64,000 nt of DNA from Sulfurovum sp. (GTDB lineage: Bacteria > Campylobacterota > Campylobacteria > Campylobacterales > Sulfurovaceae). A program made the position numbers and the translations under genes. Below the pieces are notes generated by a model, which saw nothing but the letters and a program-made list of their open reading frames with translations, did not search any database and had not been told where the DNA came from. The stretch lies in the NCBI GenBank assembly GCA_024637255.1, contig JAGXFO010000007.1, forward strand, positions 32,349 through 96,348, in the 5' to 3' direction. Shown piece by piece: positions 9,204 to 17,815 of the stretch; within the stretch, counting starts at the first letter, position 1; each line of letters opens with the position of its first letter.

Positions 9204-9628
9204 TAATTTTCTATCCTGTAGTTTCTGGCATTTCCTGCTGGTTCTATGTCTATAGTTACAACATTATAGCCTACACCTTCCAGAAATGCTTTAAGCGCAT
9301 CAGACCCCCACTCTACCATATGCCAACCCTGCTTTTCAAACTCTTCAAACAACCCCAGCTGCATAAATGCTTCATGCTCCAAGCGGTAAAGGTCATAATG
9401 ATACAGACTGCTTCCATCTTTTGCAACATAACAAAGCTGAAGAGAAAAAGTAGGAGAAGTGACCTCTCCTTCAATACCTTTTACTTTTGCTATGGCCTGT
9501 GTAAGCGTGGTTTTCCCTGCTGCGAGGTCTCCTCTTAAAAATACTACACTATTTGAAGGCAACACCTCCTCCAAGTACTCCACCACTTGAAGAATGTCAT
9601 CCAATGGTACTTTTATCTCCTTAACCAT
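9203..9628 (-). CDS. tsaE: tRNA threonylcarbamoyladenosine biosynthesis ATPase
   Basis: 141 residues, the normal TsaE length. It is the ATPase that works with TsaB and TsaD to make t6A37 on ANN-decoding tRNAs. P-loop GDLAAGKTT is at 33-41, SPTF at 58-61, HYDLYRL at 77-83 and VEWG at 105-108. It is followed directly by lptB, probably in one transcript with trpD and the S4 gene upstream (33-nt gap to trpD). Confidence 0.95.
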   Translation of the reverse strand: MVKEIKVPLDDILQVVEYLEEVLPSNSVVFLRGDLAAGKTTLTQAIAKVKGIEGEVTSPTFSLQLCYVAKDGSSLYHYDLYRLEHEAFMQLGLFEEFEKQGWHMVEWGSDALKAFLEGVGYNVVTIDIEPAGNARNYRIEN

Positions 9629-9661
9629 GCGTTCCTCTCATAAACAAATCTTATCTTTTAG

Positions 9662-10636
9662 TTAAAAATTATTTGAAATTTTTGATATCAATTCTAAATG
9701 TTTTTTTGCTTTTCCACTATCAATACCATCACGTGCCATTTCAAAAGCTTCCTTGATATCCCTAACTTTTCCATCCACAAAAAGTGCAAATCCTGCATTA
9801 AGTACTACAATATCCCTTTTGGCGTCATGCTCTTTTCCTGCAAATATATCTCTTGTTATCTGTGCATTGTACGTCGCATCCCCTCCGAGTATTGCTTCTT
9901 TGGGTGCCAATGTAAAACCAAATGCCTCGGGGTCAATCACACCTCTGGAGATAATTCCGCCTTCCAAATAGGCAAACTGTGTTGTGGTAGCTAGTGAAAT
10001 TTCATCCATACCATCATCAGAGCTCACCACAAACGCTCTTTTTGCACCAAGTTCCAAAAGTGCTTTTGCCATAGGGTCAATATACTCAGGAGAAAATACA
10101 CCCAAAAGATACTTTTTTGCTCCTGCAGGATTGGTGAGCGGCCCCAAAATGTTAAATATCGTTCTGTATTCTATTGACTTTCGAATTGGCATTAAATGCT
10201 TCATCGCAGGGTGGTGATTCATAGCAAATATGAAACAAAACCCTGTCTCTTCCAACATTTCTACCTGCTGCTGGGGCGTTAAGTTGAGATTGATTCCTAA
10301 GCTCTCCAAAACATCTGCTGAGCCAGAATTACTGGTGATACTGCGACTGCCATGTTTAGCCACTACACAACCCAAAGAAGCCAAAAGCAGTGAAACGGTT
10401 GTAGAGATGTTAAAACTTCCACTCTTGTCTCCTCCTGTGCCTACCACATCAACAGCCTTTTCTTGCAGTTCTTTGGAGATAGGCAGCTTGATGGAATGTT
10501 CGCGCATAATCGAAGCAGCGATGGCTATTTCACCAGGTGTTTCACCTTTTTGAGACAACTCTATCAGAAATGTGCGCGCTTCTTCTGTGGACATTTCATT
10601 GTTGAACAGTTTTTCAAATTGTGTTCTGATGGACAC
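9662..10636 (-). CDS. trpD: Anthranilate phosphoribosyltransferase
   Basis: 324 residues. It transfers phosphoribose from PRPP to anthranilate, the second step of tryptophan synthesis. The PRPP loop GTGGD is at 66-70, followed by SGSFNIST, and KHGSRSITSNSGSADVLE (94-111) is the family signature. Start codon is GTG at 10634-10636, immediately after the TAA of the S4-domain gene. Other trp genes are not in the window. Confidence 0.95.
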   Translation of the reverse strand: MSIRTQFEKLFNNEMSTEEARTFLIELSQKGETPGEIAIAASIMREHSIKLPISKELQEKAVDVVGTGGDKSGSFNISTTVSLLLASLGCVVAKHGSRSITSNSGSADVLESLGINLNLTPQQQVEMLEETGFCFIFAMNHHPAMKHLMPIRKSIEYRTIFNILGPLTNPAGAKKYLLGVFSPEYIDPMAKALLELGAKRAFVVSSDDGMDEISLATTTQFAYLEGGIISRGVIDPEAFGFTLAPKEAILGGDATYNAQITRDIFAGKEHDAKRDIVVLNAGFALFVDGKVRDIKEAFEMARDGIDSGKAKKHLELISKISNNF

Positions 10637-10885
10637 TTAAAGCTCCTTCACATATGCTTCTTTTTGAGACTTCGGAATCGTCTTAGTTGTGGGTATCTGC
10701 AGTACCTCATAAGACTTCGCCCCTTTGAGATATTCTATAGTCACCTTGTCACCTATCTTAACCTCTTTAGAAGCTTTTGCTTTGACATCATTGACCAGCA
10801 CTACACCCGATTTAAGCATATCCGTAGCGACAGTACGACGCTTTACTACATTTACAGCCGATAACCATTTATCTACTCTCACCAT
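10637..10885 (-). CDS. S4-domain RNA-binding protein
   Basis: 82 residues consisting almost only of an S4 fold: VRVDKWLSAVNVVKRRT at the start, then SGVVLVNDVKAKASKEVKIGDKVTI. Resembles HslR/YbcJ-type small S4 proteins that bind rRNA or stalled 50S-peptidyl-tRNA. The specific RNA target cannot be told from sequence. Its stop abuts the trpD GTG. Confidence 0.85.
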   Translation of the reverse strand: MVRVDKWLSAVNVVKRRTVATDMLKSGVVLVNDVKAKASKEVKIGDKVTIEYLKGAKSYEVLQIPTTKTIPKSQKEAYVKEL

Positions 10886-10904
10886 AATCCCTTCTGTCTA
10901 TACT

Positions 10905-10980
10905 GTCACTGCAAGCACCCTTGTAAGCGAAGCGATTTGAGAGCAGTGACGACTTTTGCCTACTTTTCTAAAAAAGTAGG
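10905..10980 (-). terminator. Nested inverted repeats downstream of dapD
   Basis: Two structures lie in the 108-nt gap between dapD and the S4 gene. CCTACTTTT/AAAAGTAGG (10959-10980, 9-bp perfect stem, 4-nt loop) starts 14 nt after the dapD stop and ends with T residues on the minus strand, a plausible terminator. Further on, GTCACTGC (10905-10912) pairs with GCAGTGAC (10943-10950), enclosing about 30 nt, upstream of the S4 gene start. Confidence 0.55.
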
Positions 10981-10993
10981 GATAAGCCATTGT

Positions 10994-12187
10994 TTAATGC
11001 AAATCCGCATTTAATTTTACTTCTCTGGTACTTCTTTTAAGCACTATCTCACCAGTGGTTGAGTCCTGTCTGAAGTGAAGTCCGTTGAGCCCCTGGAACT
11101 CATCTGCCCTAAAGGTTGTTTTACCCTCAAGCGTTGCATTCGGGTTGGCCGCTTGTATTTTTGCCAACTCATCCGGATGTACTTTAACTTTGGTGCCTGC
11201 AAAGATAGCCACACCGCCATCGATGATACAGGCGTCACCAAGCGGTATACCGCAGGTTGAGTTTGCCCCAAGCAGAGTATTTTCACCAATACTGATGGGG
11301 TTGCCGTCCGTGCCGCTAAGCACACCAAGGATACTCGCACCCCCACCTACATCTGAACCTGCACCGACTATAGCAGAAGAAGAGATACGTCCCTCTACCA
11401 TCACAGGCCCCAGTGTTCCCGCATTAAAGTTGATGTATGATGCACCCGGCATCACTGTAGTACCAGCCGCAAGCTGAGCACCCATACGCACTTTGGACGC
11501 CTCTAAGATGCGTGTATTGTCAGCAGGTATGATGTGCTGCAAATACCTTGGAAACTTATCTACTGAGTCTACTGTAGGATAAGTACCGTTTAGTTTCATC
11601 TCTATTTCATGGTCTCTGAGGTATTCAAGCTCGTAGGGCGTATTGCCTACCCATGCTACATTGGACAAAATGCCAAATGCACCGTTTAGGTTCACCTTTC
11701 TTAGCTCTGCCTTAGCAAGAGAAAGGGCATACAGTTTCAAATAGACTGCTTCTACACTCTGGGCATTGGCATCTTCAAACAAAAAGACCATTCTAAAATT
11801 CTTACCTATATCCTGCATATGTGCAAGCGCTTTGATCACCTGTACATTTTTATGTGCATCACCCGTTGCCTCTCCAAGATACGGCGCAAAGGCTGCCATG
11901 GCATTTTGTACAAAAGTATCATTAATGGTTGTTACAAATTCAGTGCCCGAAAAATCTACATCACATTTTGATTCCTGTAGTGCTTTAATGAACACAGCAG
12001 CAGAACCAAAATTCTCTTTCCAGTTGATAAGCCCGAAGTTTGCTTGAAGTATTTTCTCAGCGTTTTTCTGGCCTCTGTCTACTCTTGCGATACCAAATGC
12101 CATAGGCTCTTTGTATCCTGGTTGTGACGCAACCTCTGTTACGAACCTTTTAAATGCTTCACTTGATGCTATTGTTTCGATTGCCAT
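10994..12187 (-). CDS. dapD: 2,3,4,5-tetrahydropyridine-2,6-dicarboxylate N-succinyltransferase (long form)
   Basis: 397 residues. It succinylates tetrahydrodipicolinate in the lysine/meso-diaminopimelate pathway. The C-terminal half is a left-handed beta-helix with hexapeptide-type repeats (for example GTTVMPGASYINFNAGTLG and SSSAIVGAGSDVGGGASI), with GENTLLGANSTCGIPLGD around the active site. The long N-terminal domain is the form seen in Campylobacterota and Actinobacteria rather than the 275-residue E. coli type. SD sequence CAGGAG precedes the ATG, and a TATAAT hexamer lies about 30 nt upstream (12217-12222). Confidence 0.93.
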   Translation of the reverse strand: MAIETIASSEAFKRFVTEVASQPGYKEPMAFGIARVDRGQKNAEKILQANFGLINWKENFGSAAVFIKALQESKCDVDFSGTEFVTTINDTFVQNAMAAFAPYLGEATGDAHKNVQVIKALAHMQDIGKNFRMVFLFEDANAQSVEAVYLKLYALSLAKAELRKVNLNGAFGILSNVAWVGNTPYELEYLRDHEIEMKLNGTYPTVDSVDKFPRYLQHIIPADNTRILEASKVRMGAQLAAGTTVMPGASYINFNAGTLGPVMVEGRISSSAIVGAGSDVGGGASILGVLSGTDGNPISIGENTLLGANSTCGIPLGDACIIDGGVAIFAGTKVKVHPDELAKIQAANPNATLEGKTTFRADEFQGLNGLHFRQDSTTGEIVLKRSTREVKLNADLH

Positions 12188-12498
12188 CTTAAAATCTCCT
12201 GTAAATAATGAAAAAGATTATACTTGATTTTCTTTAAACGTTCGGGAATCACCCTAAGCTCTAACCGATATTACTGTACAATCCGCCCATGAAACATCTT
12301 AGAGGCCATAGAAAAAACTATTTTAAATTAGCCGTCATCGCACTATACTCCACACTTTCAAAGTTGTGTTGGATCGACAGCAATTTTCAGTACCATAAAA
12401 AAGCCTTTATCTACCACGAGTACAAAACCTCGCCTCCCTGCTTATCTGTTTTTTATTAATCATCACACGCTCACTTAACAGACAAACAAGGAAAAAAC
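12188..12498. other. Divergent intergenic region between dapD and btuB-like gene
   Basis: 311 nt holding the dapD promoter (TATAAT on the minus strand at 12217-12222) and, on the plus strand, a TACAAT at about 12277-12282 just before a 56-codon reading frame. I searched for a cobalamin riboswitch (B12 box AGCCACTG) because of the BtuB-like gene downstream and saw none. Confidence 0.5.
12289..12459 (+). CDS. Possible 56-residue small protein upstream of btuB-like gene
   Basis: ATG at 12289 to TAA at 12459. The peptide is basic and aromatic (starts MKHLRGHRKNYFK), has three cysteines or fewer and no recognisable family. The ATG lies only 7 nt after a TACAAT hexamer, so it would be a nearly leaderless message, and there is no SD. 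It could be a real small protein, a leader, or chance. It ends 40 nt before the TonB receptor start. Confidence 0.25.
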   Translation: MKHLRGHRKNYFKLAVIALYSTLSKLCWIDSNFQYHKKAFIYHEYKTSPPCLSVFY

Positions 12499-14370
12499 AT
12501 GAACATCAAATCACTCAGCCTCGTCACGGCTACACTATTACTAACCAACACTTATGCAGACGAAACACTTGAGCCAATTATTATCGTCTCAAGCAACAAA
12601 ACAACACAGTCTATCACGAATACCACTTCAAATGTTACTGTAATTACGGCTGAAGACATAGAAGAAAACGGATATCAAACCGTTTCTCAGGCCATCAGTA
12701 CTGTAGCTGGCATTAGCATTTCACAAAGTGGGGGTTTGGGTCAGCTCACATCTATTTTTACGCGAGGAATGAATGGTGGACAAACATTGGTACTTCTAGA
12801 CGGTATGCGCCTCAATGATCCAAGCACACCCAATGGCGCAGCACTGATAGAAACATTTTCAACGCAAAATATTGAACGAATCGAAATTATCAAAGGTGCC
12901 CAAAGCAGCATTTGGGGCTCCAATGCAAGCGCAGGTGTGATTAATATCATTACCAAAAGTCCAAAGGAAAGTGTACATGGTTCTTTGGCTTTAGGCTATG
13001 GATCTTATGCCACAAAAGATATGGAGGCGCAACTCTCATACAAAGATGAAAAATTTATGGCACAAGTGATGGCTGCCAAGCTAAGCACCGATGGCATCTC
13101 TGCTATGGCACCAAGGTCTGCTGAAGCAGATGGATACGAAAATGAAAATTATAACTTAAAAGCGGGCTATACTTTTAATGCAAACAATCAACTTTCACTC
13201 AGCTACAATGACATCAAGACAGATACACAGTTTGACGGCAGTGGTCCTGATGACACAAAGACTGCAGGAGATTCAAAACAAAAAAACTATGCATTGACAT
13301 ATGATTTTACACAGAACAACTATGCAGGAGTGTTTAATGCTAGCAAAAGTGATATCAAAAGACGCTACATGAGTCTTGATGATTGGGGTGGAGCATATTC
13401 AAGTTTAAATGAAGCAACCATGAATGAGTATTCTTTTATCAATAAGCTTAATTATGATGAAAATACAGCGATACTCGGACTTGAATACAAAGATATAGAT
13501 GGACTTTTTGATGGCACGTACACAAGCCCTTATTACTCTTCCTACGATCCAAGAGATACCGGCTATACAAACAAGGCTGTTTTTGTCTCAAACGTCTATC
13601 ATCTTAACGATGCTACCTTTTTTGAAACCAACCTGCGTTATGATACTTTCGATAAATTTGAAAATAAGGCTACTTACAAACTGGGAGCAACACATCGTCT
13701 CTCACTTCTTGAAGGCTTAAGTGCTAGTGCCAATTACTATACGGCATATGATGCGCCAAGCATATACCAACTGGCCAAACAATCTCCAGTAGTCAATGAG
13801 CTTAAACCTATGTACACCAAAGGGTACGACATTAGTGCAAGCTATAAGGATCTATTTTCCATTACTTATTTTAACAATGAAGTAGAAGACAATATTGTTG
13901 ATGTCGGCTGGTATCCAGATGCCCAATACGTCAATATAGAGGGTAAGGAGAAATTTAAAGGCATTGAGCTGCAGGGCAATTATGCGCTGCCTGTTGCGGG
14001 TGTTACTCTTTCTGGAAACTATACACGATTATTAGACTACAAGAATATTGAAGACAAAAATCTTATCAGGCGTCCAAAAGAAGTACTTAACCTTTCGCTC
14101 GATAAATATACAGATAGCAATACGCATTGGGGTATCAATACTCAGTATATTGGCGACAGAGAAGACACTAGATTCAATCCAGACTGGACGACATCTCAAG
14201 TCTCAACAGGAAACTACACCCTATGGAACCTAAACTTCGGTACAAAAATTATAGATGATATCGATCTTAGCATCCATGCAAGAAACATCTTCGACAAAGA
14301 CTATCAGTCTGTTTATGGATATGCAACAGAAGGTCGCTCAGCCTATGCTAAAATCAAATACAGTTTTTAG
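12499..14370 (+). CDS. TonB-dependent outer-membrane receptor, BtuB-like
   Basis: 623 residues. Signal peptide about 1-20 (ends TNTYA), then a TonB-box-like EPIIIVSSNK. The plug domain (about 40-155) contains LVLLDGMRLNDPS, NIERIEIIKGAQSSIWGSNASAGVINIITK. The 22-strand barrel ends with a C-terminal phenylalanine (AKIKYSF) as required for BAM recognition. Length and plug match BtuB-type cobalamin receptors (about 600 residues), but the ligand could also be another chelate, since no cobalamin riboswitch or btuCDF is adjacent. The downstream membrane-protein gene starts 13 nt after the stop and is probably cotranscribed. Confidence 0.85.
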   Translation: MNIKSLSLVTATLLLTNTYADETLEPIIIVSSNKTTQSITNTTSNVTVITAEDIEENGYQTVSQAISTVAGISISQSGGLGQLTSIFTRGMNGGQTLVLLDGMRLNDPSTPNGAALIETFSTQNIERIEIIKGAQSSIWGSNASAGVINIITKSPKESVHGSLALGYGSYATKDMEAQLSYKDEKFMAQVMAAKLSTDGISAMAPRSAEADGYENENYNLKAGYTFNANNQLSLSYNDIKTDTQFDGSGPDDTKTAGDSKQKNYALTYDFTQNNYAGVFNASKSDIKRRYMSLDDWGGAYSSLNEATMNEYSFINKLNYDENTAILGLEYKDIDGLFDGTYTSPYYSSYDPRDTGYTNKAVFVSNVYHLNDATFFETNLRYDTFDKFENKATYKLGATHRLSLLEGLSASANYYTAYDAPSIYQLAKQSPVVNELKPMYTKGYDISASYKDLFSITYFNNEVEDNIVDVGWYPDAQYVNIEGKEKFKGIELQGNYALPVAGVTLSGNYTRLLDYKNIEDKNLIRRPKEVLNLSLDKYTDSNTHWGINTQYIGDREDTRFNPDWTTSQVSTGNYTLWNLNFGTKIIDDIDLSIHARNIFDKDYQSVYGYATEGRSAYAKIKYSF

Positions 14371-14383
14371 GCTATAATTTTCT

Positions 14384-14947
14384 ATGTTAAACATACTTCC
14401 TTTATGGTTCATCAGGTACAAATTTGTCAACTCCCTCTTTTTGGGGTTGAGTGTGGGTGCTATCTTTACGCTTTATGCACCGCTTGAACCTTCCATCTAC
14501 TCGTTGGGCGGTGTCATCTTGGCTGTAGCCATGCTTCTGGTAGCAAGGCTTTACAGTCATATACTTAACGCAGAGTGGTTTTTCAGGATCTCTTTTTTTG
14601 TAGAGCTGGTGATGCTTTTTGTGATGCTCTATTTTCTCTATGCCGCTTATAGCTACCAGACTGCACTGCTGCTTTACATTGGGTACCAACTTACTTTTGT
14701 TTTCGGAAGCTACCTAGTAAGGGCAGAAACCCTACTTTTGAAGACAGATGTCCTGCTGACAAAACTCGATACAGCCAAACAGTTGGGCTATCTTTTGGGC
14801 ATGGGGCTTTCTTATGTTTTCTATAACACATTGACCTATTACGGCATAGACAAGAACCAGGACCAGGTCTATAATTTACATTTTTTACTTATCGCTGTTG
14901 AAGTGCTGGTGATTGTTTTGATTTGGAAAAGTTTTAAAAAAGACTAA
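14384..14947 (+). CDS. Unrecognised integral membrane protein
   Basis: 187 residues with about six hydrophobic segments (roughly 15-32, 37-54, 65-90, 95-112, 130-145 and 165-182) separated by short loops. I do not recognise a family. It starts 13 nt after the TonB receptor and runs in the same direction, so a role linked to uptake of the receptor's ligand is possible but unproven. It ends 12 nt before the stop of the convergent L,D-transpeptidase gene. Confidence 0.75.
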   Translation: MLNILPLWFIRYKFVNSLFLGLSVGAIFTLYAPLEPSIYSLGGVILAVAMLLVARLYSHILNAEWFFRISFFVELVMLFVMLYFLYAAYSYQTALLLYIGYQLTFVFGSYLVRAETLLLKTDVLLTKLDTAKQLGYLLGMGLSYVFYNTLTYYGIDKNQDQVYNLHFLLIAVEVLVIVLIWKSFKKD

Positions 14948-14959
14948 GAAGCCAAGGAT

Positions 14960-15484
14960 TTAGTCATGTGAATCTATCACCCCATAGTCATCTTCATACG
15001 CCCCGTAATCATCTTCATAATACTCATCTGCAGCCTCTCCGTACAGATTCGCGTCTCCTTCAACAACCACGACCGTCCCTACTCTTGCCCAGGCAAACAT
15101 CCTTTGGGCGAAGCCGTTTGTAAGCCGTATGCAGCCATGAGAAGCGGCCTTGTCTGGCACATACCCAAGATGCATGGCGATGCCGCTATTGGTGAGGCGC
15201 ATCATATATGGCATGACTGCTCCACCCTTTGGCTTAGGCCAGAGATTGGACTTGTGATGACGCTTTTTTTGAAGAATAGTAAATTCACCTTCTGGGGTTT
15301 CACGGCCAGGCTTACCCGAAGAGATGCGACCTTCGAACACGATGAACCCATCTTCAACTGCGTACGCTTTTTGCTCTGAGAGGTCAACAACGACATGTCT
15401 GGAAGCAAAGAGCAGAGATGATGTCATCCATAGGGCAATAAAGTATATAAAAATGTTTCTCCTCGCAGGTATCAACGCTCTCAA
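14960..15484 (-). CDS. L,D-transpeptidase (YkuD-family) protein
   Basis: 174 residues. Signal peptide about 1-27 (ends SLLFA), then a compact YkuD domain with H105 and the catalytic motif SHGCIR at 115-120 (nucleophile C118). Such enzymes crosslink peptidoglycan through 3-3 bonds or attach lipoproteins in the periplasm. The start is a TTG at 15484 with AGGGAAG 6 nt upstream, overlapping the 3' end of pgi. The C-terminal tail (about 150-174) is unusual: very acidic and tyrosine-rich with EDDYG twice. Confidence 0.88.
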   Translation of the reverse strand: MRALIPARRNIFIYFIALWMTSSLLFASRHVVVDLSEQKAYAVEDGFIVFEGRISSGKPGRETPEGEFTILQKKRHHKSNLWPKPKGGAVMPYMMRLTNSGIAMHLGYVPDKAASHGCIRLTNGFAQRMFAWARVGTVVVVEGDANLYGEAADEYYEDDYGAYEDDYGVIDSHD

Positions 15485-15485
15485 T

Positions 15486-16703
15486 CTAGCTTCCCTGCAG
15501 CTTTTTCTTTAAAATAATTTTTCCAGCTTCTACTCCGGGCTGATCATAGGTATTGACATCGATGAGTTCTCCCACAAGAGAAGTGAGTAACTCATAGTAA
15601 AAGATCAAAGAACCAATGTTATCTTCTGTAACACTTTCTATGGTGATCGTGTCCAAAGGTATACTCCCCTGATCCAGTAACGCTTCAACCACAGAATCAC
15701 ACTGCATGTTGATCAGTTTTGAAAAAGTAAGATTGTTTAAAACGTCAAGTGCTTCCAAATGTGGCAGCGTAATGTCAGGAATAGCAATATTGTCAGCAAA
15801 ATCTTCAATCTTGATAAAAGTTACCGACTTGTCTCTAGTCCCCTGCATAATAAGCTGAAGAAAAGAGTGTTGGTCTTTGGGTCCTATAAGACCAATGGGT
15901 GTGAGTCCTACATGAAAGGCACTGTGACGCTGATGTTTGCCAAGACTTTCACCCCAAAGCTGCACATACCATTGGCAGAAATAGGTGAGTGTTTCAGAGT
16001 AAGCAAAAATACAGTTGATGTTGTACTGAGCATGGTTTTTTGCATAATAGACTGCTTTTTTAAGCAGTCTCTCTTTCACATATCCATCGTTGAAAAAACT
16101 ATTCTTAATCTTTTTTGCTCCCAACAACAAAGCCTCAATATCTATACCGCACAGTGCCAAAGGAACCAATCCGACTGATGAAAGTACAGAAAATCTACCT
16201 CCTACATTGTCAGGAAGAGGAAGCACTGAAGCCTTGATCTCTTTGGCATACTTTTCAAGAGGAGAGCCAGGATCAGTAATAAAAGTATAAGCAGAAGGAT
16301 CACTTTGCAAAGAATAGACATATTTATAGATGGAAAAAGTCTCCACCGTACTGCCCGATTTTGAGATAACCAGGAAATGGGTTTTTTTGACATCAAACTT
16401 AGAAAGTAACTCTGTAATGTTGATAGGGTCCGTACTTTCAAAGAAATAAAGCTTTCTAGTCAGTTCTTTCACCGGCTTCATAAACTCATACACTGCTTTC
16501 GCACCCAAGGAGCTTCCTCCTATGCCAATCACAGCGATGGTTGATATATCTTGCGAAAGAGAACCACAATACTCCAATATAGAGCCTACATCCTGCTCGG
16601 GGAGTGCATAGTAGCCGATTGAACTCTGTTCTTTCCTAATGGCTTCAAAGGCTCTTTGCTCATCTTGTCTACTGTTTGAAGTGAAATAAAGTTTATTTTT
16701 CAT
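15486..16703 (-). CDS. pgi: Glucose-6-phosphate isomerase
   Basis: 405 residues, the short Pgi form typical of Campylobacterota (E. coli has 549). It interconverts glucose-6-P and fructose-6-P, here supplying hexose phosphates to the adjacent polysaccharide locus. IGGSSLGAKA is at 61-70, the sugar-phosphate site SKSGSTVET at 114-122, and the C-terminal signature DQPGVEAGK near 387-395. About 95 nt of non-coding DNA separates it from the WecA-like gene upstream. Confidence 0.93.
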   Translation of the reverse strand: MKNKLYFTSNSRQDEQRAFEAIRKEQSSIGYYALPEQDVGSILEYCGSLSQDISTIAVIGIGGSSLGAKAVYEFMKPVKELTRKLYFFESTDPINITELLSKFDVKKTHFLVISKSGSTVETFSIYKYVYSLQSDPSAYTFITDPGSPLEKYAKEIKASVLPLPDNVGGRFSVLSSVGLVPLALCGIDIEALLLGAKKIKNSFFNDGYVKERLLKKAVYYAKNHAQYNINCIFAYSETLTYFCQWYVQLWGESLGKHQRHSAFHVGLTPIGLIGPKDQHSFLQLIMQGTRDKSVTFIKIEDFADNIAIPDITLPHLEALDVLNNLTFSKLINMQCDSVVEALLDQGSIPLDTITIESVTEDNIGSLIFYYELLTSLVGELIDVNTYDQPGVEAGKIILKKKLQGS

Positions 16704-16798
16704 ACTGCTACTTTTTAGTTATATTATATCTATTGCCTCTTTACAAAGTCTTGTGATTTCGTAAAAATATTTCTTCTTAGTGGCTTGTGCCAGAAGCA

Positions 16799-17812
16799 TT
16801 AACACTTCCGTTTTTGTCTTTTAATCATCGCAGCAAGGAACATGTAAAGAATTACGATATTGAAGATAAAAAGGATGAGCAACAGTCCCACATCCGCACC
16901 CTTTTCCAGCTGCAATCCTGTTAAAGAATACACTAGCTGCAGTATGCCCAGGAAAAGAACGGTTTTTCGGGTATCTTCTGCAAAGAAGTGTCTTAGTATA
17001 TGGTGTACATGGCATCTGTCCGCAGAGAACATGGAACGGCCATTTATTTTACGCCGAACCATCACAATCACCGTATCAAGCACAGGAATGGCTGCAATAA
17101 ACAGTATGCTTACAGCAGGAAGGTAGGCCAAAGACTTTATTGCCAGCATCGCGATGACAAAACCCAGCATCAGCGAACCGCTGTCCCCCATAAAAATAGA
17201 AGCAGGATGCCAGTTGTAAACAAGAAATGCCAAAAGTGTAGAAATAAAGGCGCCAGAAAGCACCATCATAAACATATCATGATGCTCATACCCCACCCAA
17301 AAAAAGGCACCCAGTATGACAATACTTACCGTAGCAGCCAAGCCATCCAAGCCGTCTATGAGATTGAGCGCATTGGTAAACCCGACTACTGCAAATACAG
17401 TAAAAGGAAGAGAAAGCCACCCCAAAGAGAGGGGGAAACCAAAAAAAGTACCAAGTTTATCGATAAAAATATGATCAAGATAGAGAAATACAGTAGCAAG
17501 AATGATGACAAAAAACTTGGTATTGGGAGAAGCATCACGGTGATCATCCAGCACACCAATGATAAAAATTAAAAAAATTGCTACAAAGGTCCAAGGGTAA
17601 GCGAGCAAAACATCTGTATGAAAGAAAGGGAAAACCAAAACTACGGCAAGAAAAAATCCTATGCCGGCTCCTCTTGGGGTATGTTTTACATGTGTACTCC
17701 GACCATTTGGCACATCAACCAAGCCAAATCTGAGTCCATGGGTACGCACTGCCCTTACCAATACAAATGACAGAATAAAAATAAGAACAAATTCAAAAAG
17801 CAAACTTAGCAA
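16799..17812 (-). CDS. WecA/MraY-family undecaprenyl-phosphate sugar-1-phosphate transferase
   Basis: 337 residues, about 10-11 membrane helices. Family motifs: GVLDDHRD (about 86-93), NLIDGLDGLA (about 147-156), NWHPASIFMGDSGS (about 200-213) and the cytosolic histidine loop RCHVHHIL (about 268-275). It transfers a HexNAc-1-phosphate to undecaprenyl phosphate, so it is the likely initiating enzyme of the polysaccharide built by the neighbouring locus. The start is TTG, 3 nt after the stop of the wza-like gene. Confidence 0.9.
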   Translation of the reverse strand: MLSLLFEFVLIFILSFVLVRAVRTHGLRFGLVDVPNGRSTHVKHTPRGAGIGFFLAVVLVFPFFHTDVLLAYPWTFVAIFLIFIIGVLDDHRDASPNTKFFVIILATVFLYLDHIFIDKLGTFFGFPLSLGWLSLPFTVFAVVGFTNALNLIDGLDGLAATVSIVILGAFFWVGYEHHDMFMMVLSGAFISTLLAFLVYNWHPASIFMGDSGSLMLGFVIAMLAIKSLAYLPAVSILFIAAIPVLDTVIVMVRRKINGRSMFSADRCHVHHILRHFFAEDTRKTVLFLGILQLVYSLTGLQLEKGADVGLLLILFIFNIVILYMFLAAMIKRQKRKC

Positions 17813-17815
17813 GAC

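Noticed and set aside
12188..12498. Cobalamin riboswitch before the BtuB-like receptor
   Set aside because: No B12 box or suitable stem arrangement is visible.
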